Source of the DNA: Adiantum capillus-veneris
Taxonomy: Eukaryota > Streptophyta > Polypodiopsida > Polypodiales > Pteridaceae
Assembly: GCA_014529385.2 (NCBI GenBank)
Contig: CM043947.1
Coordinates: forward strand, 97,994,036-98,058,035
Length of the DNA stretch: 64,000 bases
Direction: 5' to 3'
Every line of letters begins with the position of its first letter. Positions within the stretch are counted from its first letter, which is position 1. The translations under genes and the position numbers were made by a program. Positions 1-13,100 of the stretch are shown one piece after another. A model generated the notes under the pieces. That model saw only the letters and a list, made by a program, of their open reading frames with translations, made no database searches and was not told the DNA's origin.

Positions 1-2202
1 ACAGTATCTTGATGAACAGGGAAGGAAGAAAATAACAATATTTTCTCAAAATGCTATGCTCATCCATGACCTTGTCACTTGGCTAAGGAGCAAGATGGGT
101 GAAAGCCTTCGAGCTCAAACATATTGGTTATATACCGCAAATAAATTTAATTGTAAAGGAAAATAAATCCAAAAAACATGTACTTACCACGAGATGGAAA
201 TTACTTGTACTTACCCGGAAGTCAAGTACAACCCTCAACCTGTAAGCATACCATAGAAAAATTTCTTTGACCTGCTAATCACTAAAATTAGAGATTACTG
301 AAGTTAAAGAAATTGAACTTGCAACCTTGGGTGTTGCCTTGGCATTCCAACCCCTGGGTATGTCTTGCCAAACCAATTGCCTTGGTGCAAAACAAAGTAT
401 GAAGGTGTCCAAAAATGACAATCGACACTTATTGTGTGATTTAATAATCACATATGTGGTCATACCACAAAACTGTGCTCCTTTATGCATGCCTAGTGCT
501 ATAGACAAAATGGGAGATCCACGCTAGGCGGAAGCCCTAGTTGTTATGGACAGCCATGCTATTGGAAAAGCTTGCTGCATCTATATGCCGTGCTAGCCTA
601 TACGAGTGTAAGTTTATCAAAACCCAGCTCGCTCGTCTCACCAAAACATGTAGTGCTTACAAAATACCCATATGTAATGAGAGGATTCTTGCTTGGCATT
701 TAACATCAATGTGGAATCCACAAGGTAGGTCTGGTTAAGCTGGAGAACAATCACCCAAGGAATTCCAACAATTGGGTCTTACCCCAGATCTGACAATGAC
801 TCGTAGCCAACGTGTGTGATTCCTAGCCCTTTGGAAACTAGTGTTCAATCCACTAACCGATGAGGAATAACTTGGATGGAAGCTTTTGCCCAAGTTCTAG
901 CTGAGAGTTAGAGAACCTTGGCTCAGGCTGTCTCACAAGCAAAACATGTTAATTATTCCTTGAGAGAAATAAGAAGAGAGAGAAGGAGAGCATGGGGGGC
1001 TGAGAAACTTTACTTAAATTGGTATGACATGTATAGTTGGTCCCATGCTCGTGTGCATATTATGTCTAGCGTGCAACTTATCCTATAAGCATGCAAAAAT
1101 CTACCTTGATGATGCTCTCATCAAGAGAGGTAACTAAAACCATATCATGACCGTCCTTCTATGTAGGGTGCGAGGAGAGCTTAAATATGGCACTTTGCTT
1201 ATGAAGTAAGGCCTAAATTTAGGCTCCTTTTAGTGTTGGTATGCGAAGACAGCAACCAAAAAGAAAATTATGGAAAACATTCATAACTAATATTGTCCTT
1301 GACAGAGTGACTGTGTGAGAGCAGAAGCGTACACCTCCTCCTTAGAGCGTGTTTGATATTCTAGAGAATGATAGTAACTTGCCAATGCCATGGAGTTTTT
1401 CACTCAACAAGACTGGCAAGCTTTTGATGCCCGATTTTGCAAGCTAGCTGTATGGGTCCAAATATTGGCTACACAAGTGGAAAATCTCACACAATTAATT
1501 TACAACATGTTACCAAATTCAACTTCTCACTTGCCGGCAACCCAAGGGGTCGTCTGCCCACCAATTATGACCAAAGTGGTCCAACAAGAAGAAGAGAAAT
1601 TGGTTGTAGATACAGATCTGGTCGTGATCAATGTGGTCAAGAAGCAACTATCACAAGCGCATGTGTCCAATGTACGACAATGTAAGAATGATGCATGAGT
1701 ACCTGAATTAACCTAAACTCTAGTTTTGGTGCAGGGCAAAGTAGTTATATGACTTTTGAACATGTTATGCTCAAACATTTTCTCATACTTGAATGTGGAT
1801 TTTCAGAGTATTGTATGTTTTCTGAAATGGGTAGTGTTATGCCCCAAATTCGTTTTTGGTATAGTAGTTTTTGGTACGACTAGTTACATAATCTTGGCTT
1901 ATACGATCAACAAAAAACATTATGAGGTGCATACAAGATCACTAAATTAGGGTGTATATGATACACGTGTCACACAATTTTACGTTTCGCATTTACTTTG
2001 AACAATATTTTTTGTTGTGCAAAGCTAAATGCTTCAAGAAAATCTATAAAGTCTACATTTTTCAAATACCTTTTTGAGTTGTTCAAAATGATCAGCCTGG
2101 ATTGAATGTACAGAATCTTGGAACGTTTTGGCCGAATTGATCAAGAAAGACAAGGGTTTTGGGTGGACTTCTACTTGTGAGACTGCTTTTGTTCTAAGTT
2201 GT
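1..2202. other. No recognisable gene
   Basis: AT-rich sequence with only short open frames, none with a recognised domain. The frame at 1390-1698 (102 codons, starting MEFFTQQDWQAFDARF) has a vaguely gag-like composition, but nothing decisive supports it. The stretch probably consists of decayed repeat DNA. Confidence 0.5.
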
Positions 2203-5200
2203 GTCCTTCATCATATATGGTGTGAAAATTTTGCAATCCTATCTTATACATCTTCTTGTAACTAGATATGACTATGACTATTCTCGTCAATGGTTTTCCT
2301 TCTGGCCAACTTTCTTCCTCCTTTTCAAGGACAAGGATTTCCTAGTTAGAAAGCATACATGTTGCTAATTCTTGAAGGCAATGAACTCTCTGATGTTGTT
2401 CTTGGAAATCATATATGCCAATCTCAAACTATTAATCCAGATCATGGCAACGTTCTTGTCACTAAAGGACCTATATTTAAAGAGTGACATTTTGCGTATA
2501 CGGATTGGCAATGACATGATAAAGAATCTGATCGGCATATTCTTTTTTATCACATTGATTCTCTTTTTCTTGATGTGTATAAACTTTCTACTTTCCACAA
2601 CGTATGGAAGTACTTTATTACAAACTTTCAAAAGAAATCTATTACAAAAATACTTTATTTGAGAGGTTTTCTTACCCAGTTACAATATGAAGTTGGTACT
2701 ACTATGATGGGACATATTGAGTGTTTCAAATAGATTACTATAGATCATGTTTCCCAAAAACAAGTGCCAGTATGCTTCTCCTTGATAGGATGAGGGCCGA
2801 GGAAATCACAAAGGTGGTCGTCACAGTAATAGTTATTCTCATTCAAATTTCTTAGCAAGTACTGTTCTTACTATAACATAAATTGTCATACTGAAAATGA
2901 TTGGTGGGTACGTCAATATGATAAAAAATATAATATTATCACTAAAAAAACCAATTTTATCTACAATATTCTTCTTCATCCCACTCATATGTGTTATACC
3001 ATCGATTCGATAGAGAACGCCATAGAGCATATGTTGCTGAACATTATAAAATCTTATATTAGAAATAAGCTGCTTTCTATATTTGGTTACTCTAGAAAGA
3101 ATACTTCATGTACGTGATTTTTCACTTTTTATTATCAATTTTGGTGCAACAAGAAATATGACATATCAGCTGAAGTGACTCCATAACTATCATCCACTAC
3201 CAGTTCAATGTGTTGTCCATCTTACTAATGATACGACTTGTCAAGTAAAGGATATTGGATAATTATATCTTGGTACCTCATCTTCTTTCACTTCAATTTT
3301 ACGAGGGGTGCTACATGTTTCAAATCTTCAATGTAATATTCTTTCCGTTGCTAGACTTGTTGATCTTTGTTGGATTTGATCATATCAAATGGTGTATTAA
3401 GAAAGATGGACAGACTATAGCGACTACTTCTCTCAATGATGTTTTAGCAAATGTTTTCACTTGTCCAAGTGATCATGATTGCAAGGTATGGCATCATCGC
3501 TTTTTTCATGATGATTTCTCAAAACTCCTTGATCTTCATCGTTGTAATCTTGTTAGTGGCATGGATCTCAAAGCTCATCCCCAAATGGAAATCTTTGAGT
3601 GTTGTGCTCTTGGAAAACATAATTGTAAACCCTTTCTTCTCTCAAATATAGCTCATTCTCATGATATATTCGATCTTGTTCATAATGATATATGTAGACC
3701 TATACCTTCTTTGAGATCACAACGTCGTTACTTCTTTGTGTTTATTGATGATTACAGTTGTATCTGTTTCCAAACAATTCCATAAGATTGCAAAGCTTCA
3801 GGCTGGTCCTCGCCTCAAGAAGGTTCGTAGTGAGAATGGAGGCGAATATGTTTCTTGACAGTTTGCAAGTAACTATGTTGATAGTGGTATTCATCATCAA
3901 TACACTAATTTCATATTCACCTCAATAGAACGGTTTTGTTGAACAAAATAATTGTAATTGTAAGATGTATGTTGATTCATTCTGGATTATCTTATGTTTT
4001 TTGGATTGAAGCTACTTTGAAAACAATATTTATTCAGAATCATCTTCCTACTATCCCACCTTTAGGTAAGATACTCATCAGAGCATTAACAAGTGACATT
4101 CCTTCTATATCTCATTTTCAAACCTTCAGGACGTATTGCTTATATAGAAGGTCCCAAACAAACACGAAGAAAGCTTGATGCTTTATTGGATATTTTGACA
4201 CTTCCAAAGGATAAAAATTATATGAACCTTCCTCCAAGAAGTAATCGTGAATCGTGATGCTACTTTTAATGAACAAGGTATGGAAGACTTGTGGTCCATT
4301 GATGATGTTGATGATACTAAATTACTGCTTCACGCTTTTCCATTTCTCTCACATGATGAAACTCTCACCATAGAGAAACTTTCCTCTTCACATCCATCCA
4401 TTTTGAATGTTACCAATGATGATATTGATATTTTTTTGACATACCTACTGATAACATGGTTGATGTCATGTTTCTTATGATGATATTATCGATAATGGTT
4501 TCTCTATTTTTGAAAATTGTGTTGCTTATACTGAAGCTATTTCTTCTCCACAAAAGGATCAATGGCAAGAGGCTATGGAAGCAGAGTACGATTCTCTTAT
4601 CTCGAAAGGTATATAGATACTAATTGAACTACCTCCTAGTTGTACAACTATTAAGTGTAAGTGGGTGTATAAGACAAAGGTAAAAGCATATGGATCTTTT
4701 GACAAGTTCAAGGCATGTTTAGTTGCAAAGGATATTCCCAAGTTGTCGGTGTTGATTATCAAGAGACCTTTTCACCAGTTGTTCGTATTATAAGTGTTTG
4801 AGTTTTATTGGCATTTGCTGTTCAATTTGATTTAAAAGCTCATCAAATGAATGTGCAAACTGCTTTTCTGAATGGTGATTTGGAAGAGGAAATTTATATG
4901 GAGCAGCTAGAGGGTTTGTTATTCCAGGTAAAGAAGACCTTGTTGCTGAGCTTCATAAGGCACTATATGGTCTCAAACAAGCTTCGTAGGCTTGGTATAG
5001 AAAATTTGATCTTCTTCTCATCTCTAAAGGATTTATCTCTTACTCTTCAAACCCCAACTTATATATAAAGCTCCAAGGTGGTAGTTTTGTGATTATTTCT
5101 CCTTATGTGGATAATACCATTCTTGTTTCCAATGATCGGGATTACTTCAACAAGAAAAAAATTTGTTGTCTTTGTCATATGATATGGTGGATCTTGGAGA

Positions 5201-5626
5201 GCTTCACTTGTGTCTTGGTATTCAAAGTCAAAGGAACCACACAAACAGTAATTGTTTTGCTTTGGAAATCAAAGTTTATTGCAAATACGATTCAAAAATT
5301 TGGTTTGAAATCTACACATCCGGGTAACACACCTTGTCTTGCTAGCTCTACGAAGAACACTTATGAAAGTGGTAGTCACCTGATATTTTGTTTGTTACTA
5401 ATTATCTTGGACAACATCTTGCACGTCCTTCTTGTAAGCTTTGGTCTCTGCAGCATCATGTATTGAAATACTTAAGAATCACTACAGATTTTGGTTTGGT
5501 CCATCGACAATGATTGACATTAGACTCTATGCAATCTCTCTCACTTTTGGGTTACACAGATGTAGATTTGGCAAGCTCACATTTATCTATGCAATCTACT
5601 AGTGGCAATTGCTTTGCTCCCACAAG
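2203..5626 (+). pseudogene. Degenerate Ty1/copia polyprotein relic
   Basis: Over most of its length this stretch aligns by eye with the copia element at 10,080-13,925, in the same order. It has the gag start region (2270-2700), a GAG-pre-integrase and HHCC region with WHHRFFHDDFSKLLDL (about 3480-3540), integrase-core remnants (3660-3870), and reverse transcriptase with FLNGDLEEEIYMEQ (4808-4920). It ends in the RNase H region near 5,590-5,626. Many stops, frameshifts and internal deletions break every domain, and neither LTR is visible. It is an old fragment of the same family or a close sister of the intact element nearby. It cannot encode a working protein. Confidence 0.9.
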
Positions 5627-5639
5627 TATGTGGTAGAAG

Positions 5640-5950
5640 AGATGTTGTGAAAGGATAAATAAGTATGGAACACGGTAGTTTAACGCTTGAAATTATTGTT
5701 CAAGATCATACACTGACCCTTGACTTTCAAGTTATGAATATGGACCGTATTGATGTAGTTTTAGGATGGAGTGGCTGCATGGTTTAGGAAACACATTGCA
5801 CATTGGTTATGAACACAACGTTTTATCCTTTATGGCCAATGGTAAACATGTGTTCTTGCTTGGTGAGAAAAATATACCATATGTACGTCTTATATGTACA
5901 ACCAAGCTTTCTACTTTATAGAAAGTAGATTAAATAGCTGATGAAGTCTT
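5640..5950 (+). pseudogene. Ty3/gypsy aspartic-protease region relic
   Basis: Reading from about 5,679, the frame gives LTLDFQVMNMDRIDVVLGW. After a one-base shift near 5,770 it continues WLHGLGNTLHIGYEHN and then LSFMANGKHVFLLGE. The DVVLGW...WLHGLG signature followed by a tail of the NG.xxF/LxGE kind is characteristic of the region just after the protease in plant Ty3/gypsy polyproteins. The frameshift and later stops make it non-functional. It abuts the 3' end of the copia relic, so an old insertion or rearrangement joined the two families. Family assignment is by motif memory only. Confidence 0.7.
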
Positions 5951-5954
5951 TTTG

Positions 5955-6200
5955 TGTTACTGCTTGTGTAATGCCAAGGGAAAACCCAAGGGAGGTCACG
6001 AACCGGGACGGCTTCCAATGGAAACGGGATCCTAGGGACAAGGTCTTTAAAGGGAGGTTGGGCGGAGGATCAAGGATGATAGTTCCCAAAGTGTCACGTT
6101 GGTATTAGAGACAATAGATCTCAATGTATTAGCAAACATGGCTAAGAGCCGTACTCAAGAGAACTATCAAAAACTTGCCACTCAGCAACAAGGTTAGTAA
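5955..6200 (+). other. Possible remnant LTR end, primer site and gag start
   Basis: At about 6,099 the sequence TGGTATTAGAGAC resembles the initiator-Met tRNA primer site (TGGTATCAGAGC) used by the intact elements here. About 30 bases later an ATG at 6,138 opens MAKSRTQENYQKLATQQQG before a stop. The arrangement looks like the leader of a Ty3/gypsy element, but no paired LTR can be found, so this remains a weak call. Confidence 0.3.
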
Positions 6201-8117
6201 ATTTTCAAGTTCTGTTTGTTTCTGTCTATGTTTTACTTTTGATTTTGGAAAAGATCTCTCTGCTGTGCAAAGCAAAGTGCTTGGGCAGACACCATAAGAC
6301 GTCGCTCTATAAAGCAAAGTGCTTGGTCTGACTTCATGGGAAACACGGAATCTCTTATGTGCCATAGTATTACCGATTGACTTGAGATCAATGATAATGG
6401 CACACATCTTTGGCACTATGTAGATATAATCTCATAGTTTACACAACGATGCTTTGTGATGTATTCATGCGAGTGTAATCATGCAAGGCACGTATACCAA
6501 GGGCTCACATGATTGAGACTGTCATTGAAGCCAAGGGATTATTATTTATTTTTTTGCTTTGTATGCATGACATACTAGTACGATATCCGTACAACAACCA
6601 TCATTGCATACACTTCCGCTATACCATTAGCTACTCTATCAAGGATGCGCTCAGTTATTGATATTTTAAAATATTATGTTTTTATGTTTATTCATAGGAA
6701 AAGTTCCATACATATGCCCCTGCTACAGTCACGATCACATACAAGGTAAGTTGATCAAGATGTGACTTATGATACCTCTCTCTCCAAGGACGTGGTATAA
6801 GTACATTATTGTAAGCTTATAGAATAAGCTAAGACACAGACATGGTCTGCACTGGAACATATGAAAGGGGCATACCACACATTCAAATAAGGAGTTTTCC
6901 TCAGCCCAGCATTCTCTCCCTCGCTCTCTCTTTCCAAATTCTATGCGGGAAAGGTGAAACTAGGCATGATTTTATTGACATCATACAGAAATCATATGCT
7001 AAGCTACTGGGCTCATGTAATTTCTTAATGCAATAAAACATTTACCATCTTATTGTGTCATCTCTTTAGTTGCAATGAACTTTGTCATTGTTTTGAAGTT
7101 ACTTTAAGTTGTCCTTCAGGTTATCTGTGTGCACTTGTCTTGAAATACTAATGTTCCCTTCATTTTCTAGGCCCCACAAAAATTTGTGTCGAGAACCAAG
7201 TTAGCCAATAATGTTTGTAGTTGACAAGTTCTTGTCATAGTTGGATATCAATAGTGGTTGGTGAAAGGATGTTCACAAGGCACCATAAAACAAACGAAAG
7301 ATCATTATTCATATTTCTAAATAAAGGACATCTAAATCTGAAATGTGAACATGAAACATATAGTTGCTAATAGTACAATTAGCCTTTATAGAAATTACGA
7401 AGAGAATGGGATATGGGAGGGCCTCTTATTTGGAAGTTTAAGTACTTTAAACTTAATGAATCTTTGACCAAATGCTAGAATGGTGGGGTAAGTGGTGGAC
7501 TTTAGGACATATGCACAAAGGTTCCTTGGATCAAGTTAGTGGCTTAGACCACTCAAGTCATGGTAGATTTTGATATTGTGACCATAACTTCCATATACAA
7601 TATGAAATATTCATGGAAGTATAGTTTTAATACGTTAAAAAGATGATAAGACTTCTATTTGATTTCAAAGGACCCAAAAAATGGCTTTTTAAAAAAAGTT
7701 ATACAATAGGTTGCAATTTATTACTGAGCCTAAATGAGTATTGAATTCCATCAATCTTTATTGAGATATTGTAGAATCTTCACAACTATACTACATACCT
7801 AAAATGGAATTTTCAAAAAAAATTGAGCCAACTTAAGAAGTATTTAAAGACCATATTAGGTAAAGTGGGAAAATCCCAATTCCTAGGTTGGACAACTTTC
7901 AATATATCATGTATAAAATATAGAGATTTTGTCAAAAATTTGAGTTTTCTTAAGGTCTCATTCCACTTTATGCACATACAATACACAATGAAAACAACTA
8001 AAATACCATGGTTTCAATCAATTGGATTATTAGGAGAGGAGTATATTGCATCGATTATCGTTGTCTATGTTCTACTGTCCTACCTACAACTTATCTCAAC
8101 ATGGAGAGCTTGGTTTC
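6200..8117. other. No recognisable feature
   Basis: AT-rich, with only short open frames lacking coding character. Short matches to the satellite core (…AAGTGGTGGAC…) appear near 7,480-7,510, hinting that diverged satellite reaches this far. Nothing else is supported. Confidence 0.5.
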
Positions 8118-9232
8118 TAGGTCCACCACTTGTCCAAGTTAATGTAAAAGTGACTCAAGGTTCACAACTTGTGAAAGCAAGGATCCATTGAGGAATACAA
8201 TCCACTTGGCTATTTTTCCTTAATTTATTGCATGTGACATTCAAGCAAGGTCCACTTCTAATCTATAACTTCTTAATTTGAGGCATGGGGCATACATAAA
8301 ATATGTAGCATATGCTCTATTGCCTCATAGGAAGTTTGGTTTCAAGGTGCACTTATCCATGCTAGCCTATCTTGGAGAAATGATGGAGCTTGCTTCTCTC
8401 CTTGTTTCAATGGAGACTAGCTTGGACAAGTGGTGGACCTTTGCTTCTCTCTATGTTTCAATAGAGTTAGCTTGGACAAGTGGTGATCTTGGAACAAAAC
8501 CCCCATGTAAAACATATCATGGGTATTCCAAGTGATTAGAAAGATTACCATTTAAGATATAACCTTATAGGTTGGACAACTAGATCTTGGCTTGGAGAAA
8601 TGGTGGACCTTTGATTCTCTCCATGTTTCAATGGAGTCTATCTTGGAGAAATGGTGGAGCTTACTTCTGTCCATGTTTCAATGGAGCCTAGCTTGAACAG
8701 TTGGTGGACCTTTGCTTCTCTCTATGTTTCAATAGAGTTAGCTTAGACACGTGGTGGATCTTCAAACTAAACCAACTACTATCAATGTTGCCTAGCTTGG
8801 ACAAGTGGTGGAGTGTTTTTCTACTCCATGTTTCAATGGATCTTAGCTTGGACAAGTGTTGGACCTTAAAACAAAAACCCCATGTACAACATAGAATGGA
8901 TTTTCTAGATTTCAATGGAGTCTAGCTTTAACAAATGGTGGAGCTTGTCTTCATCCATGTTTCAATGAAACTAGCTTGGACAAGTGGTGGACCTTGTAAC
9001 AAACCCCCCCATGTACAACATATCATTGGTTTTCTAAGTGATGGAAAGGAATACCATTCAAGATATAAACTTATAGCTTGGATAAGTAGTTGACTTTAAA
9101 ACCAAATTCATCATAATACAAGGAAATACAGGTCAGCCAATTCCTAAATCTTGAGACCAAACCTCCCATGCTATTAGAGATAATATATTGGATAAGTGGT
9201 GGACCTTCTATTATTTTCCCATGCCTAGTTTA
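8118..9232 (+). repeat. Diverged satellite flank, left of the copia insertion
   Basis: Copies of the core TTGGACAAGTGGTGGACCTT and variants such as TTGGAGAAATGGTGGAGCTT recur about every 50 bp. They are followed by a conserved TTCTCTCYATGTTTCAATRG tail. Around 8,593-8,745 the basal units run head to tail at 50-51 bp. One inverted copy (GGTCCACCACTTGTCCAAG) lies at 8,119. Divergence from the main array is obvious, so this is an older edge of the satellite domain. Confidence 0.9.
9228..9232. repeat. Left target-site duplication (GTTTA) of the copia element
   Basis: GTTTA immediately precedes the 5' LTR and is repeated exactly after the 3' LTR at 14,723-14,727. Five bases is the usual copia duplication length. 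Confidence 0.95.
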
Positions 9233-9375
9233 TGTTGGAGCTATATATGGCTCACTCTACTCAACTTGGTCTCACCTATATATTTGTATCTTGTCCTCAA
9301 TATGAATCAGTCTTTGGGAGCATATATGGTGTGTCTCTTGTCTCGTCTCTCTCTCTTTCTCTCTACATCTCAACA
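9233..9375 (+). repeat. 5' LTR of the copia element (143 bp)
   Basis: Starts TGTTGGAGCTATATATGGC and ends TCTACATCTCAACA, followed at once by the primer site. It contains a CT-rich tract near its end. At 143 bp it is short for a full-length copia element. Confidence 0.95.
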
Positions 9376-9387
9376 TGGTATCAGAGC
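9376..9387 (+). other. Primer binding site (initiator-Met tRNA)
   Basis: TGGTATCAGAGC, complementary to the 3' end of plant initiator-Met tRNA, lies immediately downstream of the 5' LTR. This is where minus-strand cDNA synthesis starts. Confidence 0.95.
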
Positions 9388-10143
9388 AGTAACGATCATG
9401 CCGATTCAATTCATGGTGACAAAACAGTATGTGTATGCGATTTGCATGTAAGATTCAAAAATTGCTACAAATTTTATTTTTGAGCATTGATTCTTGTTAA
9501 TTGTGGTTGTTTTGTGTTAAGAAGAATATGATTAGTGTTTTTTGTGACGTTTATTGCTAATCAATCTAATCGTTGATTACGTTTTCTCGTTGATGACACC
9601 CTGAACTTCATCTCAATTTTTCTTGCTGTTCTGCTCAAAATTTGGAGAAACGGGAAAAGCGCAATGGAGAGTAGCGCAATGGCACTTTTCATCCAAAACT
9701 TGTTCGTCTCCTCGAGCTCTTCGATTTGAGTTCTAGGTTTGCGTCAATCGGAGCTCGCAGCAGAAAGTTATGCTGTTTTTACTGCAATTGAGCTTGACGC
9801 AGCTTTCTTCGTCCTACTTCTTCGTGAAGCGTCCGCGATCGTTTTTCTTATTTTGGCGTTAACTTTTTTGAGAAGATTTAGCTTTTTGCTATTCATATTG
9901 TGGCCGTCAATCTTGCATCTCACGCCACTTTATTTTGAGGACTCTTTTATTATTAACGTCTCCTTTACCCTGCCCTTTTTGGGTGACGTCTCTCACATCT
10001 TTGGAAGTTCCTTGAGCATCCTTCTTACGTTTATCGTTGACAGAACGCAGTCCTCATATCTCTCTCATTGTCAATTGCGGCCTTCACCATATATGGTGTG
10101 CAAATTCTGCGATCTTATCTTATACGTCTTCTCGCAACAAGAT

Positions 10144-13100
10144 ATGGCTATGAATATTCTCGTCAACGGCTTTCCTTCTGGCCAGCGTTCTGTTCCTTCT
10201 TTCCAAGGTCAAGGTTTTCCAGGCTGGAAAGCAAAGATGTTGTTAATTCTTGAAGGCGATGAACTCTCCGATGTTGTTCTTGGAAATCGTGTTTGTCCGC
10301 CTCAGCTTGTTGATACGGATAATGATAACGTGCTTATCACTGAAGGACCTATATTTGAAGATTGGAATGTTGCCTATACGGATTGGCAACGACGTGATAA
10401 AGCAGTTCGTCGGTATATTCTTTCTGCTCTTACTGATTCCCTTTTGCTTGATATGTACGAACTGTCTACTTCCCACGACGTATGGAAGTACCTTATTGCA
10501 AACTTTCAGAAGAAATCTGTCACAGAAATACTTTATTTGAGAGGGTTTCTTAACAAGTTACAATATGAAGTTGGTACTGCCATGACGAGACATATTGAAT
10601 CTTTCAAATCTATTATTAATCAACTTGCTGCTGCCGGTGATCCTGTTCCACAAAAGCAACTAATTACACTTCTCCTTGATACGGTGAAGGAATCTTCTTA
10701 TGATAACATTGTTACTATTCTCTCTAATAAAGATGGTCTTGATTTCGACCAAGCCTGCATGTCTTTAATTGAATACTCTCAACGTCAAGAACGTCATAAT
10801 GCTAGTCATGATACAGCTATGATTTCACACGAGGAGACTGAGTCACAACAGATGGAACGGGCTTTTTATGCTCGAAGGCGTCCATTTCAACGAGGAAACC
10901 GCAGAGGTGGCCGTCGCGGTAATATTTTCTCTCGTCTCAAATTTCCTAATAAGCAATATTCTTACTGCAACAAAAATGGCCATACTGAAGATGATTGTTG
11001 GGCACGTCAATATGATGAAGAACACAATATTACCACAAAACAACCACGTTTATCTAGAGACTCTTCTTCTTCTTCTTGTGAATATTGTGGACGATCTGAT
11101 CATCCCACTCATATGTGCTATAAGCGTCGATTTGACACAGATCGGAATAGAGCATATGCTACTGAACATCGAAACAACATTGTACCAGAAACAAGCTGCT
11201 TCCTATGTTCAGTTGCTCCAGACAGAATACTTCATGTACGTGATGGATCACTTTTTATTGTCGATTCTGGTGCTACAAGAAATATGACATATCAGTCTAA
11301 GTGGCTCCATAACTATCATCCACTGCCAGTTCAACGTGTTGTTTATCTTGCTGATGATACTACTTGTCAAGTAAAGGGTATTGGAGACTTATATCTTGGT
11401 ACCTTATCTTCTTCCACTCAAATTTTGCGAGGAGTATTACATGTACCAGATCTTCAACGTAACCTTCTTTTAGTTGCTAGACTTGTTGATCTTGGTTTGT
11501 TTGTTGGATTTGATCATACCAAATGCCGAATTGAGAAAGATGGACAGACTATAGCCACTGCTCCTCGAAATGATAATTTGTTTGAACTTTCTCTCAACGA
11601 TGCTGTAGCAAATGTTGTCACTGCTCTAGGTGATCATGATTGCAAAGTATGGCATCACCGTTTTGTTCATGTTGATTTCTCAAAACTCCTTGATCTTCAA
11701 CGTCGTGATCTTGTTCATGGCATGGATCTTAAAGCCCATCCTCATATGGGAATTTGTGAATTTTGTGCTCTTGGGAAACACAATCGCAAACCCTTTCCTC
11801 TTTCAAATACAACTCATTCTCATGACATATTGGATCTTGTTCATACTGATATATGTGGACCTCTACCTTCTTCGAGATCACAATATCGCTACTTCATTAC
11901 TTTCATTGATGATTTCTCAAGGTATACGACAGTATTTCTACTTAGACAAAAATCTGAAGCCTTATCTGTTTTCAAACAATTCCACAAGGCTGCGGAACTT
12001 GAAACTGGTCGTCGCCTTAAGAAGCTTCGTAGTGACAATGGAGGCGAATATGTTTCTCGAGAGTTTGTGAGTTACTGTGCTGACAATGGAATTCATCATG
12101 AACACACTATTCCATATTCGCCTCAACAGAAGGGTGTTGCTGAATGAAAGAATCGCACTATTCTCAATGCTGTAAGATGTATGCTGATTCATTCTGGCTT
12201 ATCTCGTGTTTTTTGGGCTGAAGCTACTTTGACAGCAGTATTTATTCAGAATCATCTTCCTACTACTGCACCCTCTGGTAAGATACCCATCACAGCATGG
12301 ACAGGTGACATTCCTTCTTTATCTCATTTTCGAACCTTTGGATGTATTGCTTATATTCATGTTCCCAAAGAAACACGAACAAAGCATGATGCTCCTGGTC
12401 TTAAAGTTAGTTTTATTGGATATTCTGACACTTCCAAAGGCTACAAATTCTATGAACCTTCCTCCAAGAAAGTAATTGTGAATCGTGATGCTACTTTTAA
12501 CGAACAGCTTATGGGAGGCTCATGGTCCATGGATGATTCTGATGATACTAAATCATTGCTTCAAGCTTTTCCATTTCTTTCAGAAGATGAAACTCTTCCT
12601 GTAGAGCAACTTTCCTCTTCACAACCATCCATTCCGAATGTTGCCAATGATGATATTGATATTTTTGTTGATCTGCCTATTGATTTTGAACATGGCTCAT
12701 GTCATGTTTATGATGACGATATTGCTGATAATGCTATTTTTACTTCCGAAGTTCCAATTACTTATGATGAATCTATCTCTTCACCACAAAAGGATCAATG
12801 GAAAGAGGCTATGGAAGCAGAGTACGATTCTCTTATCTCTAAAGGTACATGGATACTAGCTGAATTACCTCGTGGTCGTACAGCTATTAAATGTAAGTGG
12901 GTGTATAAGACAAAAGTAAAAGCAGATGGATCTTTTGACAAGTTCAAGGCGCGTTTAGTTGCAAAAGGTTATTCCCAAGTAGCTGGTGTTGATTATCAAG
13001 AGACTTTTTCACCAGTTGTTTGCATTACAAGTGTTAGAGTTTTATTGGCATTTGCTCTTCAATTTGATTTAGAAGCTCATCAAATGGATGTGCGAACTGC

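Noticed and set aside
9243-9451. Short frames across the copia LTRs (also at 14,565-14,816)
   Set aside because: The same sequence appears in both LTRs and no protein is known from this region.
9739-10143. Long N-terminal extension of the copia polyprotein, hydrophobic
   Set aside because: The open frame extends upstream, but similarity to the old relic and a normal gag start point to ATG at 10,144. The upstream part is probably untranslated leader.
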